DNA of 64,000 bases from Hypomesus transpacificus (GCF_021917145.1 NC_061076.1:2799832-2863831); one strand, 5' to 3'. Shown: positions 27,582 to 40,664, counted from the first letter of the stretch. Numbers and translations are program-made. Notes: generated from the letters alone by a model not told the origin.

Positions 27582-28937
27582 ATGTGTGCATGTAAGACCG
27601 AAAGCAAAAATTCTTCACGAGCAAGCATCCTCTCTAGGAGAGCCATAACAAAAAACACACATACACTTCTGAATATTGTTTGTCTTTGGTGTTTCTGTGT
27701 TTAGTTAATGCTGGCTGCTATTTCTGTTATATTTCTATCCTTTCCTCTTCCTGCCCTCCCTCCCCCTCCCTCCTTTCTAATCTCTTCTAGACCTGGTGAT
27801 CGAGTACTGGTCACTGATGACTCTAATGAGGAGTGGTGGAAGGTGTGTAATGAATCACTTGTGTATGTGTGTGTGTGGGTGTGTGTGTGTGTATGTGTGT
27901 GTGTGTGAATGCAGACTTGTACCTGTGCTTTTGTGTCTCCATAGTGTACGTGTGTAGCCAACACAAACACGTGTGTGAACTGCATAAATGTGTGATGTTT
28001 TAACACCTGCCCGCCATCTTCCCATAATACACATCTAGGCAGTCAGAGATAAAAATAGATCATCTTTTTCTCGGAAAATCACTTAAAGACGTAACGCATA
28101 ATGAATTGAACTGGCGTTGTGACCTGAAAGAGCTTTTCATTGAGTCTGTAATGACATGGAAAAAAACGGGATGTGCCTTTTCACTCCCAGGAAAGAAAAT
28201 CGTAGAATCTCGCTATCCAATATCCAGTTGCAGCATGGAAATGGTCCATGTGAATGCAGCTGGCCTGGGCCCCAACTTATTTATGTTCATATAACAGATA
28301 TTAACCAAAAACTAAAGGGTTTTTTAGAAAGAACACTTTTCCTCAACGCGATGCCCAACCCCCCCACAGGCAGGTAACCTGAACTGTCACCATGGTTACA
28401 GGATGATGTCTGTGTTGATCCGTGTGCAGGGGAAAAGTGGAGACAGAGTGGGCTTCTTCCCAGCCAACTTTGTCCAAAGGGTGAGGCCAGGAGAGAGGGT
28501 GTGGCGCGTCACCCAGGGTGCCCAGGGCAACAGGGAGATAGGTCACTTGGCTGTGAAGGAGGATCAGGTGAGCGCTAACCCTTGATCTCTCTTTCTCTTT
28601 TCTCTTTGCTTCTCAAGAGGTTATTCCACAATGCCAATCCATCTTTTTCCTTCTCCCTCGCTCTCTCTCTCTCTCTGGCTCTCTCTCTTTGGATCTCTCT
28701 TTCTGTCTGTCTCTGTCTCTCTCTTTGGCTCTCTCTTTCTGTCTCTCTCTCTCTCTCTCTGGCTCTCTCTCTTTGGCTCTCTCTTTTACTGTCTCTCTTT
28801 GTCTCTCTCTCTTTGGCTCTCTCTTTCTGTCTCTCTCTTTCTGTCTCTCTCTCTCTCTCTCTCTGGCTCTCTCTCTTTGGCTCTCTCTTTCTGTCTCTCT
28901 GTCTCTCTCTTTGGCTCTCTCTTTCTGTCTCTCTCTT

Positions 28938-28978
<41 letters not shown>

Positions 28979-29295
28979 CGCTCTCTCTTTGGCTCTCTCT
29001 TTCTGTCTCTCTTTGTCTCTCTCTCTTTGGCTCTCTCTTTCTGGCTCTCTCTTTCTGTCTCTCTCTTTCTGTCTCTCTCTCTCTCTCTCTGGCTCTCTCT
29101 CTTTGTCTCTCTCTGTCTCTCTCTCTCTCCCCCGCTCCCCTCTGCGTCTCCCCCTCTGCGTCTCCCCCTCTCCTCCCCCTGCCTGTCTCTGAGCAGATCT
29201 GTGTGGGGAAGAGGGAGGACAGCGAGGGCTTCCTGCGGCTGAGCAGCGGTAAGAAGAGAGGTCTGGTCCCGGCCGAGTCTATCGAGGAGATCTGA
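16018..29295 (+). CDS. stac2: SH3 and cysteine-rich domain-containing protein 2 (11 coding exons, 419 aa)
   Basis: Cytosolic adaptor of the STAC family, whose members bind L-type voltage-gated calcium channels and slow their inactivation. Exons: 16018-16101, 21780-22137, 23699-23793, 24675-24759, 25662-25777, 26123-26192, 26386-26459, 26558-26646, 27791-27842, 28430-28567, 29197-29295; all phases join. Residues 29-50 carry the family's basic [20 protein letters not shown] block. A Ser/Pro-rich linker follows, then a C1 zinc finger (H126, C139, C142, C156, C159, H164, C167, C176), the [20 protein letters not shown] segment, an acidic linker, a first SH3 (about 305-363, [22 protein letters not shown]) and a second, more divergent SH3 to the end ([11 protein letters not shown]). 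Human STAC2 is about 411 aa. Proximity to fbxl20 supports STAC2 over STAC or STAC3. Intron 1 appears to start with GC (AAG|GCAAGT). Confidence 0.95.
16102..21779 (+). other. stac2: stac2 intron 1 (5.7 kb)
   Basis: No additional coding exon is visible. It contains a 22-base poly-C run joined to poly-A (17645-17675), short CA/GT tracts and otherwise apparently unique sequence. The preferred donor is GC at 16102; an in-frame GT donor lies 12 bases upstream. Confidence 0.7.
24765..24875. repeat. TG/TCTG-rich simple repeat in stac2 intron 4
   Basis: Irregular alternation of TGTG and TCTG units begins directly after the exon 4 donor. Similar GT tracts occur at 25632-25658, ending at the exon 5 acceptor, and at 26678-26710. 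Confidence 0.8.
26213..26340. repeat. Short-unit minisatellite in stac2 intron 6
   Basis: Tandem variants of TGTCTGGGTCTGGGTCC fill most of the intron between exons 6 and 7. The frames it opens ([13 protein letters not shown], and DPDRTQTQ on minus) are not genes. Confidence 0.85.
27511..27580. repeat. (GT)n microsatellite in stac2 intron 8
   Basis: About 70 bases of uninterrupted GT dinucleotides. A shorter GT tract is at 27866-27907, just after the exon 9 donor. Confidence 0.95.
28652..29148. repeat. Pyrimidine-only CT-rich minisatellite filling stac2 intron 10
   Basis: Nearly 500 bases of the 629-base intron consist of TCTCTC blocks punctuated by TTTGG, TTTCTG and GTCTC units. The plus strand is almost purine-free apart from G in these units. 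It leads directly into the exon 11 acceptor (GAGCAG|ATC). The long Arg/Glu-rich and Leu/Ser-rich frames across it are artefacts. Confidence 0.9.
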
Positions 29296-30020
29296 GGCGC
29301 TGCGTCCTGACCCGCCCAGCATGTCCAGGAACACACTCACACACCCTGCGAGACGTCAGGGACCCCCGCACTCCTCCACTGAACATGACCAATGGGAGCT
29401 CTCATCACCATGTGTTTTCCTGCTGTACTTTTGTTTCAGAGTAGATGTGTCTTTTCCTGTGTTCTTCTCCTATAGGTTAGATGATTAGTGTCGGCAGTTA
29501 TGGAGTCCCACTAATGCTCTCATGATGGACTGTTGGTTTTAAAAGCTTGAGGCTTGATTACACCGGAGCCAAGGGCTCCATGTCCAGCAGAAGTGACTGA
29601 TGTGAGGAGTGGTGGAGGGGTGGAGGTTGGTTGTTGCTAACAGGTTGACTAGCATTGGTCCGTACTTGGCTCCGCCCACACTGGCTCCTCCCACACTGCT
29701 CTCCTCTGCCGTGCCCTCTCTCCTTCGCTCTCGTCTCGGTCCCTCGGCTGGGACTTGGTTTCATCTTAATTTAGACGGGCAGATAACTCTGGCGACAGCG
29801 CGAGGACTGGGAGCTCTGGGACTCTGCGGTCAGACTGGAAGCAAGGACACACTCTCCCCTGACCTCAACACTGACGGATGGACCTTCAGCCCTCAGGCTC
29901 TGTCCAGTCACCTGAATGAACACTTATACTCCTGCTGCCCAGACAGGAATTTATGATACAATGTAGATAATGTACGTTTCAAACTGGCAAATATAAAATA
30001 AATGAACATCTGTTTTGCTA
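29296..30020 (+). other. stac2: Probable stac2 3' UTR
   Basis: Non-coding sequence after the stac2 stop, ending just after an AATAAA at 29997-30002. The extent is inferred from that signal. Confidence 0.6.
29997..30002 (+). terminator. stac2: Candidate poly(A) signal for stac2
   Basis: AATAAA about 700 bases after the stop codon in an AT-rich context. It is the first canonical hexamer I see in the 3' region. Confidence 0.55.
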
Positions 30021-31304
30021 TTTTCACTTTATAGAACCTACTAGGGAATATGACAGTGGTGATGAGTTTATGTATATGCGTTTTGGCTGTGTCAGTGGAA
30101 AGTCAACAGTAAAAATTGTAGTATAATAACAGGGCTATACTGAGAGACAAATGATTTGTCAAGATTTTCTGGTAGATTTAGCAGAGAGCCACTCAGTGCT
30201 GTGGCAGCGCTGGAGTGGGGAGGTGTTGGAATACTTTTGGCTGGTCTCTGTTGCACCTCAGGAAAATGAACATGTGACAGCCGTGTGGAAGACAACGTGG
30301 ACAGATTCTGTGACAAGTCAGTCCCCTTTGTAGCTCGAGGGAGAGAGAAGGAAAGACAGGACAGATGCAGAGTATCGGAAGGGGGGGGTAACTCTAATGT
30401 TGAACCATCGTATGTGTGTGTGAGCAACCAAGATGTTTGGCGCATTGGTATTTAATTCACCATGAGATTATGCCACTTTGTCATCACCGCTCTCTTCTGG
30501 TGGTCTGTTTGGGTGATAGAAGCTAGTTTAATTTTGTCGGCATGTTTAAGTGATTATGACTGAATATGGGTTATGAGTCGGTTAGAAATGTTTCAAACTG
30601 AACTCACTAACACAGGGATAATAGAGGCCCTAACTATTAAGAAATAACTTAAAATCAAGTTGTTGCCAAACAAAAATATAAAAATGAAGTATGTGGTAAT
30701 TTAACTACAGTGAAGGTTTTGTTTGTTTATATCTAATGTGCATGGTTAATGAGATAGTGGTTAAGTATCTTCTTTCAGTAATAAAAAAAATCTCTGAACA
30801 ATAGCTCAAATGATATACCTAACACACGTTTAGAGGATGAGATATTAACAGTTGAATAAAGTGTTAACTATCAAACCCCATGATGACCTGCTTCTCATGA
30901 AAATACTACAGCTTGTTTCTCTGTCTCACTGATTCTGACTCCGGCAGGCAGGGAAACCAGCGAGAGATAACTGTGCTAAACTGGATGGTTAGAGAGTTTG
31001 TTTATACAGAATCTATCACCCTCTAACAAGCCTGTATTATTACCTAGTTATGTAGCACCCATCTGTGTACTTGTCTCACAGAAGGGGCCTGGTGTTTGTG
31101 TGTGAATGTAGCTTTAGTTCCGAGTCACCCAAAGACCCTATGATCAATAAAGGTCTATACCTAACAGCCCTGGGCTATGGAGTCTCCATGCTTCTGTTTC
31201 CTGTAACGACAGTTATCTACTTGGTCACAGCTGAGGCTGGTAAATATGAAGAGCAAAATTATGTGTTTACACATCAATGCGTCATCAATGCGTCATCAAA
31301 TTCA

Positions 31305-31449
<145 letters not shown>

Positions 31450-33848
31450 AAATAGAGGGTAAGGGAGAGAAAGTACCCGGGTAAGGGTCTCATAAAGCAG
31501 AAGGGGACTTTTGTTCCCTTCGTGTTTGTCTGGACGTATCGTCTGCTTAATTAGTCCCGGGAGAGATACAAGGGAGCGGCCTGCTGGGCACAACAGCTTA
31601 ACGCACACACAAACACTTACACACACATACACACACCCACACACACACAGAGAGATTTGGACTATTTCTATTTTCACACACAGGATCATCTATGGGAACC
31701 ATAATTCTAAAGCTGCTAATTGGGGACATCTAATGAAATAGAGAGAGCGCTGTCTCTGCAGAATTGGCTCTGAAGAAATGAGCTGTTAGTGAGGGAGCCA
31801 GTAGAGGACATCCTGTCACCTGTGACTCTGCTACAGAACCTGATCTGAAACATCCCCTGATTAACCAGAAAAGCATCTATGCCAGTCTACTATCAATGGG
31901 AAAAGATCACGTATCTAGAGTGACTGAATGGTAGATGCATGTGTCTCTCGTAACTACTGGAGTCTCCCTATTTCGATGGGATCTTTTGTGAAGGACTGAA
32001 GCCAATTTCAGAGTTGGACAATCCCTATCGTGGATCTTTTCTGATCGAACAGGCCCCCAGATCAGAGTGCAGACTGTTGGGCTCTGCCACTTCATCATCC
32101 ATGTGCCTCCTTCCATCAGCACTCCCAGTCCAGCCCATGTGTTCTGGCTCCGCACACGCCGCACAGCCCTCTCTTCTGGTGATTAACACTGCTGCAGGCA
32201 CCTTCCTGGACCTGAAGAAACTGCTGTCCAATGATGTCAGCAATCTCCTCTTCTGGTCTTATCTGTCTGTCTCTGATGTCCCAAGCATCCTTCCATCTCT
32301 GTGTCAGTCACACTGATACGACACTTACTGGACCAACTCTCCTGTTCCTATCCTACACTCAATCAGTCTCTCTCTCTCTCGCTCTCTCTGTCTGTTTATC
32401 TCTCTCTCTCTTTCTCTCTGTGTGTCTCTCTCTCTTTCTTTCTCTCTGTGTATCTCTCTTTCTGTCTCTCTCTTCCAGACTGTCAATCTAAGTCAATCTC
32501 TCACTCAATCCTCTCAGTCTCTCTGTTCCTCCCCCTCTCTCTTACATGATGAATCATTGAGGGGCAGATGACTAACTCGCTCTTTGTTGTTCAGCCTCTT
32601 AAATTCACCCTCTTAACTTCAGCTTCTGTCTTGATTGGAGTTTTGATTGGAGTTATTGTAAGGAGGTCTTCATCTATATTCACCCTGGCACATGAGGTAG
32701 AGGGGAAAAGAAAATGTTAAGAGGCAGGAGGGAGAGCGACAGGGCGCTGACAGTGAGATAAACCATTAATAACGCTAGTCTCTTACTGTCTACTCTGCCA
32801 TAGCTCAAGCAACTCTTCAGATACTAAATAGAGAGTGGGGGGCAATAATGGCTTTGTGAAACTCGTTATGGTTGAAGCTTCGCACCGTGCTCTGCCCAGC
32901 TCCAACACAGACTCCACAGTGAGTTTTTTTCTCTTCAAAAGAAAAGTCATTATCATTATTCATGTGCTACTATCGCTGACTACTCTCTGGGATGCCTTAG
33001 AGCATACAGAAGTACCAGCAGCCCTCGTGCCTCCTATTATGGTGTTCCCGATGCACAGGAGGAAGAAGAGGGTGTCTGGACAGGGAAAGGAGATATGGTG
33101 TGGAGTGCAACAATGTCTCTCTGCACGCCTCAGCTGTGTGGTTCTTTGATGGCTCCCATTCCCCCGCCTTCACGCTGGCCTCTGTGCTCCTGTGACAGGC
33201 GCCTTGACAAAATCAAGGAGTGTAGGTTTGGTTAAAAAGGCCTGTGCCTGTTTGCAGAAATGTTTTGTCATGACAGAAAGGGTCACTGGAAAAAAGAACA
33301 GGGGAAAGGAGATCAAGGTTAGAGGACAAAATAAGAACGTAGAGAAAAGGAGCTTGACATCGCAAGGGCGGAGAGCTGGAATCAAGAGACAGAATGTGAA
33401 AGCAACCCTCCTTGCTTAGATTTCAGTCACGTGTCACAGATTTAATCCTCAGGTTAGAAAACATTTCTTCTGTCCCTGTCGGATGCTTCATTATGATGGA
33501 AGATTACAGAGCCCAAACATAAAGGGCCTTGCGTCTCTCCCTGTCATCTGTGAAATGGGATCGCCATTGTCGGATTGGCTATTGTCTGTAGTTTACACTT
33601 CAGTAGCATTCCAAATCAAGCCCACCTGCACCCTCTAACCACCAGTCCAAAACGCAACTGTTTAAATCTAACCACAGTCAACCAAAATAGGACTATAATT
33701 TTCTCTATTTCCATCTCTGAAAGGAAGGAAGTACAATCAATAAACACAGTAAACAATGGAGACAGTAACTGTCTGAGATTTCAAGCTCAGAAAAAGAAGC
33801 TCTGGTTGAACACATATCTGCTCTATACAAAGCGGATAATCACAGGTT

Positions 33849-33849
<1 letters not shown>

Positions 33850-33921
<72 letters not shown>

Positions 33922-33931
33922 CACACACACA
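33850..33931. repeat. (CA)n microsatellite
   Basis: About 80 bases of CA dinucleotides with a single CG interruption near 33914. Confidence 0.95.
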
Positions 33932-34499
33932 GACATTTAGCCACACAAGCATATCTTGCTGCCATTTGTTGACAGGGGGATAATATATTCTTCCTGCAGT
34001 AGAAAGTATAACATACCATTACCCCCGTCCTCCCACGATAACAGATATGATGTAGTTTCCCCCTTTCCTTCCAACCCCACCCCCCTTTACACACACACAC
34101 ACACACACGCACACACAGGAGAGAGGAGAAATGCGGAAGGAACGGAGGAAAAGGAGCAGGTACTAGGCTGTGACTGGGTCATGTCATAAGGTTCCATCAG
34201 AGAGCTGTCACCCTTGGGTGTGACAGAAACTGGACAGTTCCAGTCTAGCTAAGTTCTAGAGACAGTCACTCAAAATCTTTTTGTTTTAGACCCCAACAGC
34301 ACCAGTAGCCGAGGCGGAAGTCTCACTACTGATATAAACTAGTCATCAGTTACCACCCATATCCTGATCAGACAATTATTATAAACTTTGATCATGTATA
34401 ACAAATTATAAACAATTATATTCCTGCAGCTGTATCTTATGTCCACCACAAACACAGACTGGCGCCTAGCATGGAGACGTGTGTGGAGTAATTGAGAGG

Positions 34500-34700
34500 A
34501 GAGGTGTGAATCTGAATCTAAATGTGAATCTGAATCAGAATGGGATTTATTCGCCATGAAAGTTTGCACAGACTTTGCACGGAATTTGCATTGGCACGAA
34601 GGTGCATACAATAAACATAAAGGAACCTAAAATGTAAATATGTGGACTATCTATACTAAGGGTACATAAACTAGCAGTACTGTGTGGAATTAGAATGAAA
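34500..34700. repeat. Possible interspersed teleost repeat fragment
   Basis: The segment with GAATCAGAATGGGATTTATT and the AAGTTTGCAC...GGTGCATACA context resembles a repeat I have seen in many teleost genomes. Assignment is by resemblance; class and exact borders are unknown. Confidence 0.35.
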
Positions 34701-37700
34701 TAAAATGTACAATTAACTAAAATAAAATATAGTGTGGAGTCATTAAGAGGAAAGGTGTGTGCCATTCATAGGATGGGTTCTGGTTGTTGGAAGCCATGGT
34801 AAAGGTGCCGGGTCAGGGATTAGCCAGTTTGTATTTTATACTTTAAACTGAACATTGTTGACACACAATTGCTGCAATGTTTTCACAGCCTCCTGCATAG
34901 CCTGAAACAGACAGAAGTACCCTAACATCCTGTCCTCTCTTTATCTTACACAGCGTTCTCATTAATCTGTCTTTCAGAGAACATTCCAAACTATGCTTTG
35001 ATTAAGTGTTACATTTTGACCCTTTTTTCTGGCTACTGCAGTGCACTAGTCTAACACAAGGACAGAACACCAAAGACATTCTGAGAACTGAAATATTTGA
35101 AATTTTCTGAGGAATAAATTGATGTGAAATGGACATGGAGGTAAGCATGATTCTTCTACTGATTGCAATAAGGGTCTCTGTGTGACAGCACCGGCCCCTG
35201 CCAGTCTCCCCTCCTTACCATCACCTTGGTGATCCTTCCAGACACATGCCCTGAGGTTTATCACCAGCTTTGCAGACACCAGATAACACATACAGAAACA
35301 CAGGCAGATTTAAAGTGTATGGTTAGGTCAGAGTTGTGTCAAAGATAAATGTATTGGTAACTATTATTAGTTTTAAAATATACTGTACGTGGTCACTGTC
35401 TCAACTGCAATCCTTGAACAGACCTGTGTGGTTGGTGGCCAAAGTATTCTGACGTGTGCTATGATTGGTAGAGGTTATTTCTGCTCCAACTAACCCCTGT
35501 GAGCAATAATTGCAAATGACAGTCTGGGTGCCAGGAAAACAAAATGTAATCAAGGCTAAATTGTAACTTCAAGTAATCAGCACATAAGCACATAATCAAA
35601 ACAAAATAAATTGGATACTGTACACTCTGATAAAAGAAAACATTCTAATGCCCAGCAATAATAAATCCTGTCAATTATAACACATTTTTGGAAATCTTGT
35701 TTCACATTCATGACTACATTATGCAAATCTCATGCCTAGGAGAGTGCGAGGGGTTTCTCGCACTGTACAACATCAATTGACTGTCAGCGAAACGCTCGTT
35801 GCCATTCATTCCCAAACCAAACACAGAACTACCTGTGAGGTTCACTGCTATAGGGAATGTATGGCACCTTTGGATATATAACACATGGATACATAAGTAT
35901 AGCCTGAGCAGCAGCTCAGTGATACCAATAGCAATAGCTCCGCTTCACAGAAGAGAATGAAACCGAGCCTGTTTGCAGGTGAGTTGAGACAAAGAGGCGG
36001 TGCGATGGTCCGTGCCCTTTTCATGTATTCATGGAACATTTGTACAGTATGAGAAAAGGGAGTTTGGGGAGGTATAATGAGTCCAGCCCACAGAGAGCTG
36101 TATATACAACATTAGTAGAGGCTTGGAGCAATGTGGAAAAGAAAAAGGATCATTAATGGCACGGAAAAGAAAACCACAAATGCCACCAAGAGCAAAAGAA
36201 GGTGCACTGAAGTAAACAGGGTGGACAGAGAGGACATGGTATGGTTGTAATCTGATGTGATATAATGAGGGGGAAGATGAGATGAGTGGCAGGTCAGGCT
36301 ATTTGTTGTGACCTTCTCGGGGATGTGAAGCTGTGTGGTCAGAGAGACACACAAGAGATACACACAAACATACAAATTCAGTGGAATTTTAACAGTTCGG
36401 TTAAGATGGGTTGATGAACAGAGAGAAAGGACTGTGGTCTAAGTTTTTTTTTTTTTTATGTCTTTAAGTATTCAAAGAAGATCAATAAGACAGCAACATG
36501 AAAACAAAAACATTAGAATGGTCAATAAGACAAAGAAAGAGAGGTTGAAAACTAAATAACCAAATGATCAGTACAATTTGTCAGGTAGGTGTATTTCACT
36601 GTTAACCACACCATTGGGACATTCAAACCACTATCACTCTCCACTGGTGACTTTCAATGTCCTGACCACAGCTGTGCCTGCTCCAGTTACCTAGGAACCA
36701 GGCCCTCCTGCTTAGGCAACCAATCAAGAAAGCCAAAACCACAAACGGGAAGAATGTTAGATTTCACTGGCTCCTAGCCATGAACAGGTTAACGCTCCCC
36801 TCCCTCGATGCTCATATCAATTGCCATTGGTCTTTGACGAAAGTGACAGAAATGTCTATCAATTAACTCCTGACATCAAATGCCAGAGACCTATTACACT
36901 TGAACAGCAGTAATAAAGGACCTAAAGGCACTCTGCCAAATATCACCTGCACAGATGTTTAGATCGTGTTAGCAGGTTGCCGTACCTCAGCTCCAGAGAG
37001 CAGCAGATGTATTCTCAAACAGGGCTGGGCATGAAGGGAGAGAAGGGAGGGGAGAAGAGGTTTTGGGTCATCTATTCTGGAGATGGGAGAGCTAAATGTG
37101 GGTTTGGAGGCCTGGCAGATAACCTACTTCACTTTATATCCCCAATCCAGTTAATGTTCTGTAGTGGTCGTACACTGTATATGATAGTCTGCCTTTCTCC
37201 TTTAATCAGGCTCTGGATTTGCACTAATGAGACAAGAGGGTGTGGGTTTCAAAATTCAAATTTTTCCAATTTTCAAAAGTCTAATTGGTTTAAAGCGGTG
37301 CTCCTTGAAGAGAGATGGACTTTCAAAGATTCCAATCACCCGACCCATGTGAGTATCTCTGTTATTCCCAGAGGCCAGAACTCTTTCTTCATCCCACTCA
37401 CTCAGTTCCAGCTCTAAACAGTCAGGCCTCCATAACAACATCAGGCCTGTAACCAGGGCCACAACAATCCCCAACCCAGCAGTTAACCCATTTGTCAATC
37501 CACAACCCATTCCATCAGGCGTAATTACCTGTGTGTACTGTACATCCAGCATATTCTCCAGGGGTTACTGCATGTCTCTGTTGTCCACCCACACATCCAC
37601 TCACCAATCTAGAGCAGGTACGAGAATATGAAGCAGGCTCTGCTAATGCACATGTCCTTCTTCATCACAACATATCAGTCTCCTTCCCTCACCTTCTCAT

Positions 37701-37718
37701 CTGTGTCATTCTACACTT

Positions 37719-37906
37719 ACATTTAGTCATTTAGCAGACGCTCTTATCCAGAGCGTTTTACAGTAATTACAGGGACATTCTCCACGAGGCAAGTAGGGTG
37801 AAGTGCCTTGCCCAAGGACACAACGTCATTTAGCATGGCGGTAATCGAACCAACAACCTTCTGATTAATAGCCCAACTCCCTAACCGCTCAGCCATCTGA
37901 CCGCCC
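37719..37906 (-). mobile_element. tRNA-derived SINE (V-SINE-like), minus orientation
   Basis: Minus-strand reading gives a tRNA-like head (TGGCTGAGCGGT A box, GGTTCGATT B-box-like), the central TGTCCTTGGGCAAGGCACTT block and the tail GGATAAGAGCGTCTGCTAAA ending in TAAATGTAA. It is nearly full length compared with the copy at 39734-39921. Confidence 0.75.
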
Positions 37907-39733
37907 ATTCTATCTACCTACGTACATCTATGAACAGAAATACAAAATATGGTTTATTCTCCTCATAGGAATGCAGCACTGTACTTTCCCAGTCATTCTA
38001 TTGACAACAAAAGCAAAACGAAAGGCAATCCATGAATTGGCTTCAAAGCAATTGCCAGGGAGGCAATCAAAGGATATGTGATGAATGCGAAATCATTTTC
38101 TCTCAGTCTCCCACTGTGCCCCTGTCCACCCTGGTTGTGAAAGAGAGAGAGAGGACAAGACTACTTTTTTCGACATCTCTATGATACAAGCGCTTTAGAA
38201 CTAAGCCGAGCATGTTATCTCAAAGGTCATGACTGGTTGTAAATAATTAGTGTGGCATTTCAGGCTTGTCCAGAGGGAGACGGGGTGTGGTGAAACAACA
38301 TCTGGGACTCAGGTCTTGGTTGTTGTTTGTGTCACAGCAACAAAGCAAGCCAGTTCAAGACCCGTGTCTTGAGGAAGCTGCAGTAATCAAGGCAGAGGCG
38401 TTGGTGGAAAATAGCGGTTGTACTAGATTAGCCAGCAGCGACTAGCTACCTGGATGTTAAACAGAACAGCTTAGTCTCTGAAGAATTCATATGAGGCATG
38501 CCTCAATTGCCTAAGCATGTTCACAAATATATACTTCAATGAGGTACAAGGACTTTTAAAATGGTTCAGGTATGGTCAAAGACATAATTCAATTTATGCC
38601 ATTCAAGGGGAATTTAGATGGCAGATAGTGGTTTAAAGGAAACACAACAGATCCATTAAAACATGAGTAACCACAGATTCCCAGACAAAAATCCATTCTA
38701 GGAAGCACCCCTGGCACACAAAAAATAAAATATCCTAAAAAGAAAAACAACAAATCTATGTGTGTGAGCATGCCTGTGTGTGTGTCAGAGTGTGTGCTGA
38801 GCAGACACACAACAGGTTTATGTTGAAGATTTAGAGATGGGATGGCCCGAGGCAGTCGACCCTGGAGAGCGAGCACAACAGCAGCCGCAGAAGAAAAAAC
38901 CCACATCAAAAGTAATGACACCAGTAGAGCTCAAACTGACAGGTTGAAAAGGGGCTTAAAAGAGGCTTTGAAATGTCAAACTTCCCCCGGTCTCATTAGG
39001 GACACATAGGCAGCAGACAGCCAGCTAACATGTGTACCACTGTGTTTGAGTGTTGCTCTCTACCACACTTTCTAAGTGCATTGCAACTCATATTCTACTT
39101 AGCCCCCAGAAAATGCTAAGTCTCTAGAAAAATATAAGGACCGCCTGCTCTTTAAATGTCAGACTGACCAGGTGAATATTATTCCTCACAGATTTTACGT
39201 ATTAAATCCAGTTCGAAATCAGCTGAAATGGATGAGCCTGGTTAAAGTAGGATTTTTATTGGTGAGACCAAAACACTGTCTAACTGTGCACTTATGAGCC
39301 TTGATGTTCCACTATACTTCCTAAATGCACCATTTGTGTGTCATTTTGGATTTAAAAAAAAAAAAGTCAGCCAAATGAATTTAAATTAATATAAAATATA
39401 TCTAATATAAAATGAGATAAGGCGTGTGCGTATAGTGGTTTAATAGTGTGCATGTACCCGGCAGTGTTTTGGTGGTTGACAACTGTCAATGTCCAGTGTC
39501 ATAGTCTCAAGGCTTAACCAAACAATCCTTTCATATTAACTGACTGAAGTGGATTTAACAGGTGAAATCAATAAGGCATCCAAGTTTCCACTGGGTCAGT
39601 CTATTTCATATAACAAATATTTATTCTGTGGTGGACAAGCAAGCCCCATGTCTGAGGGGGAGAGAGAGAGACCCATTGGTCTACAACCCTTGTCCTCAGG
39701 GGACTGTCCTGTATGTTGCCCTGCCCCAACACA
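37907..39733. other. Intergenic stretch, no gene seen
   Basis: No coding exon or named repeat could be supported; the sequence is AT-rich with only short frames. Confidence 0.5.
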
Positions 39734-39921
39734 GAGTCAGATGGCTGAGCGGTGAGGGAGTCGGGTTAGTAATCAGAAGGTTGCTGGATCGATTCCCCGC
39801 TCTGCCAAATGACGTTGTGTCCTTGGGCAAGGCACTTCACCCTACTTGCCTTGGGGGGAATATCCCTGTACTTACTGTAAGTCGCTCTGGATAAGAGCGT
39901 CTGCTAAATGACTAAATGTAA
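39734..39921 (+). mobile_element. tRNA-derived SINE (V-SINE-like), complete plus-strand copy
   Basis: The head has TGGCTGAGCGGT (pol III A box) and GGATCGATTCC (B box), followed by the conserved CCTTGGGCAAGGCACTTCAC centre and a LINE-like tail GGATAAGAGCGTCTGCTAAA with TGACTAAATGTAA. This is the clearest of the four copies in the window. Confidence 0.8.
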
Positions 39922-39975
39922 CACACCTGAATCAAGTGAATTGGTCGTTATCAGAGCTTGATTAACCTTCTAAAA

Positions 39976-40296
39976 CAGGGGTCTCCAATCCTGCTATGTG
40001 TCAGTTGGTTTTTGCTCCAACCCCACAACCAGCTAATTAGTATCAGGTGCGCTGGATGAGTTGGAGCTTAGACCTACAGGCAGCTCTCCAGGACCCCAGC
40101 TGGAGCAGGGGCGGAGCCACGGGTAGGCACAGGCCTATCCCATTTGTTCCAAGGCCTACCCAACAACAAATATCTCAAATTATGCACCGGGTGCACAACG
40201 CGAAGTAAATAAGAACTGAAAAGATGCCCATCCATATTTTTCTAACCCTAACCCAAAAATATGATTCTGACTGCGCCCCTGAGCTGGAGACCCCTG
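39976..40296. mobile_element. hAT-like MITE (outer element of a nested pair)
   Basis: It starts CAGGGGTCTCCA and ends TGGAGACCCCTG, a perfect 12-base terminal inverted repeat. The flanking eight bases TTCTAAAA and ATCTAGAA match at 6 of 8 positions and fit the hAT-type TCTAGA-like target duplication. It has no transposase. It is interrupted by the element at 40106-40281, leaving about 137 bases of its own sequence, excluding the inner element's duplicated target. Confidence 0.75.
40106..40281. mobile_element. Second hAT-like MITE nested inside the first
   Basis: 176 bases starting CAGGGGCG and ending CGCCCCTG, flanked on both sides by an identical 8-base target duplication AGCTGGAG (40098-40105 and 40282-40289). 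Perfect 8-bp duplications are a hallmark of hAT-superfamily insertion. No coding capacity. Confidence 0.8.
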
Positions 40297-40664
40297 ATCT
40301 AGAACAAGCATGACAGTGGAACCTATAAACAGATTTATTTCCCGTCTTCCATGCTGTGCATTGTCTTGCACTATAGGGATGAGTAGAACGCAATCAGGAA
40401 AAGGGAACAAACTGCAGGGATCTGATTACATTGAAATCAATCATTGTAGAAATACTATGGAAGTGAGGGTGATATTTTAAGGCTACTTAGACATCAACTC
40501 ACCAGCTGATGTGGAGAATGACCTTTCAGGGTGACCACAGGGACAAAGCTGGACCCAGTCATTCACTTCCTAGTACGTCAACCCAGCCAGCACTGAGCTT
40601 GAAACTCACCATGGTTCACTGGTCACGTTTATCAGTTCCCAACGAAGCACCCAACCACATCAAA

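Noticed and set aside
28575..29340. Long Arg/Glu-rich (RERERE) frame on minus and Leu/Ser-rich frames on plus
   Set aside because: They are translations of the CT minisatellite in stac2 intron 10; the frame is open in several phases on both strands and has no unique domain.
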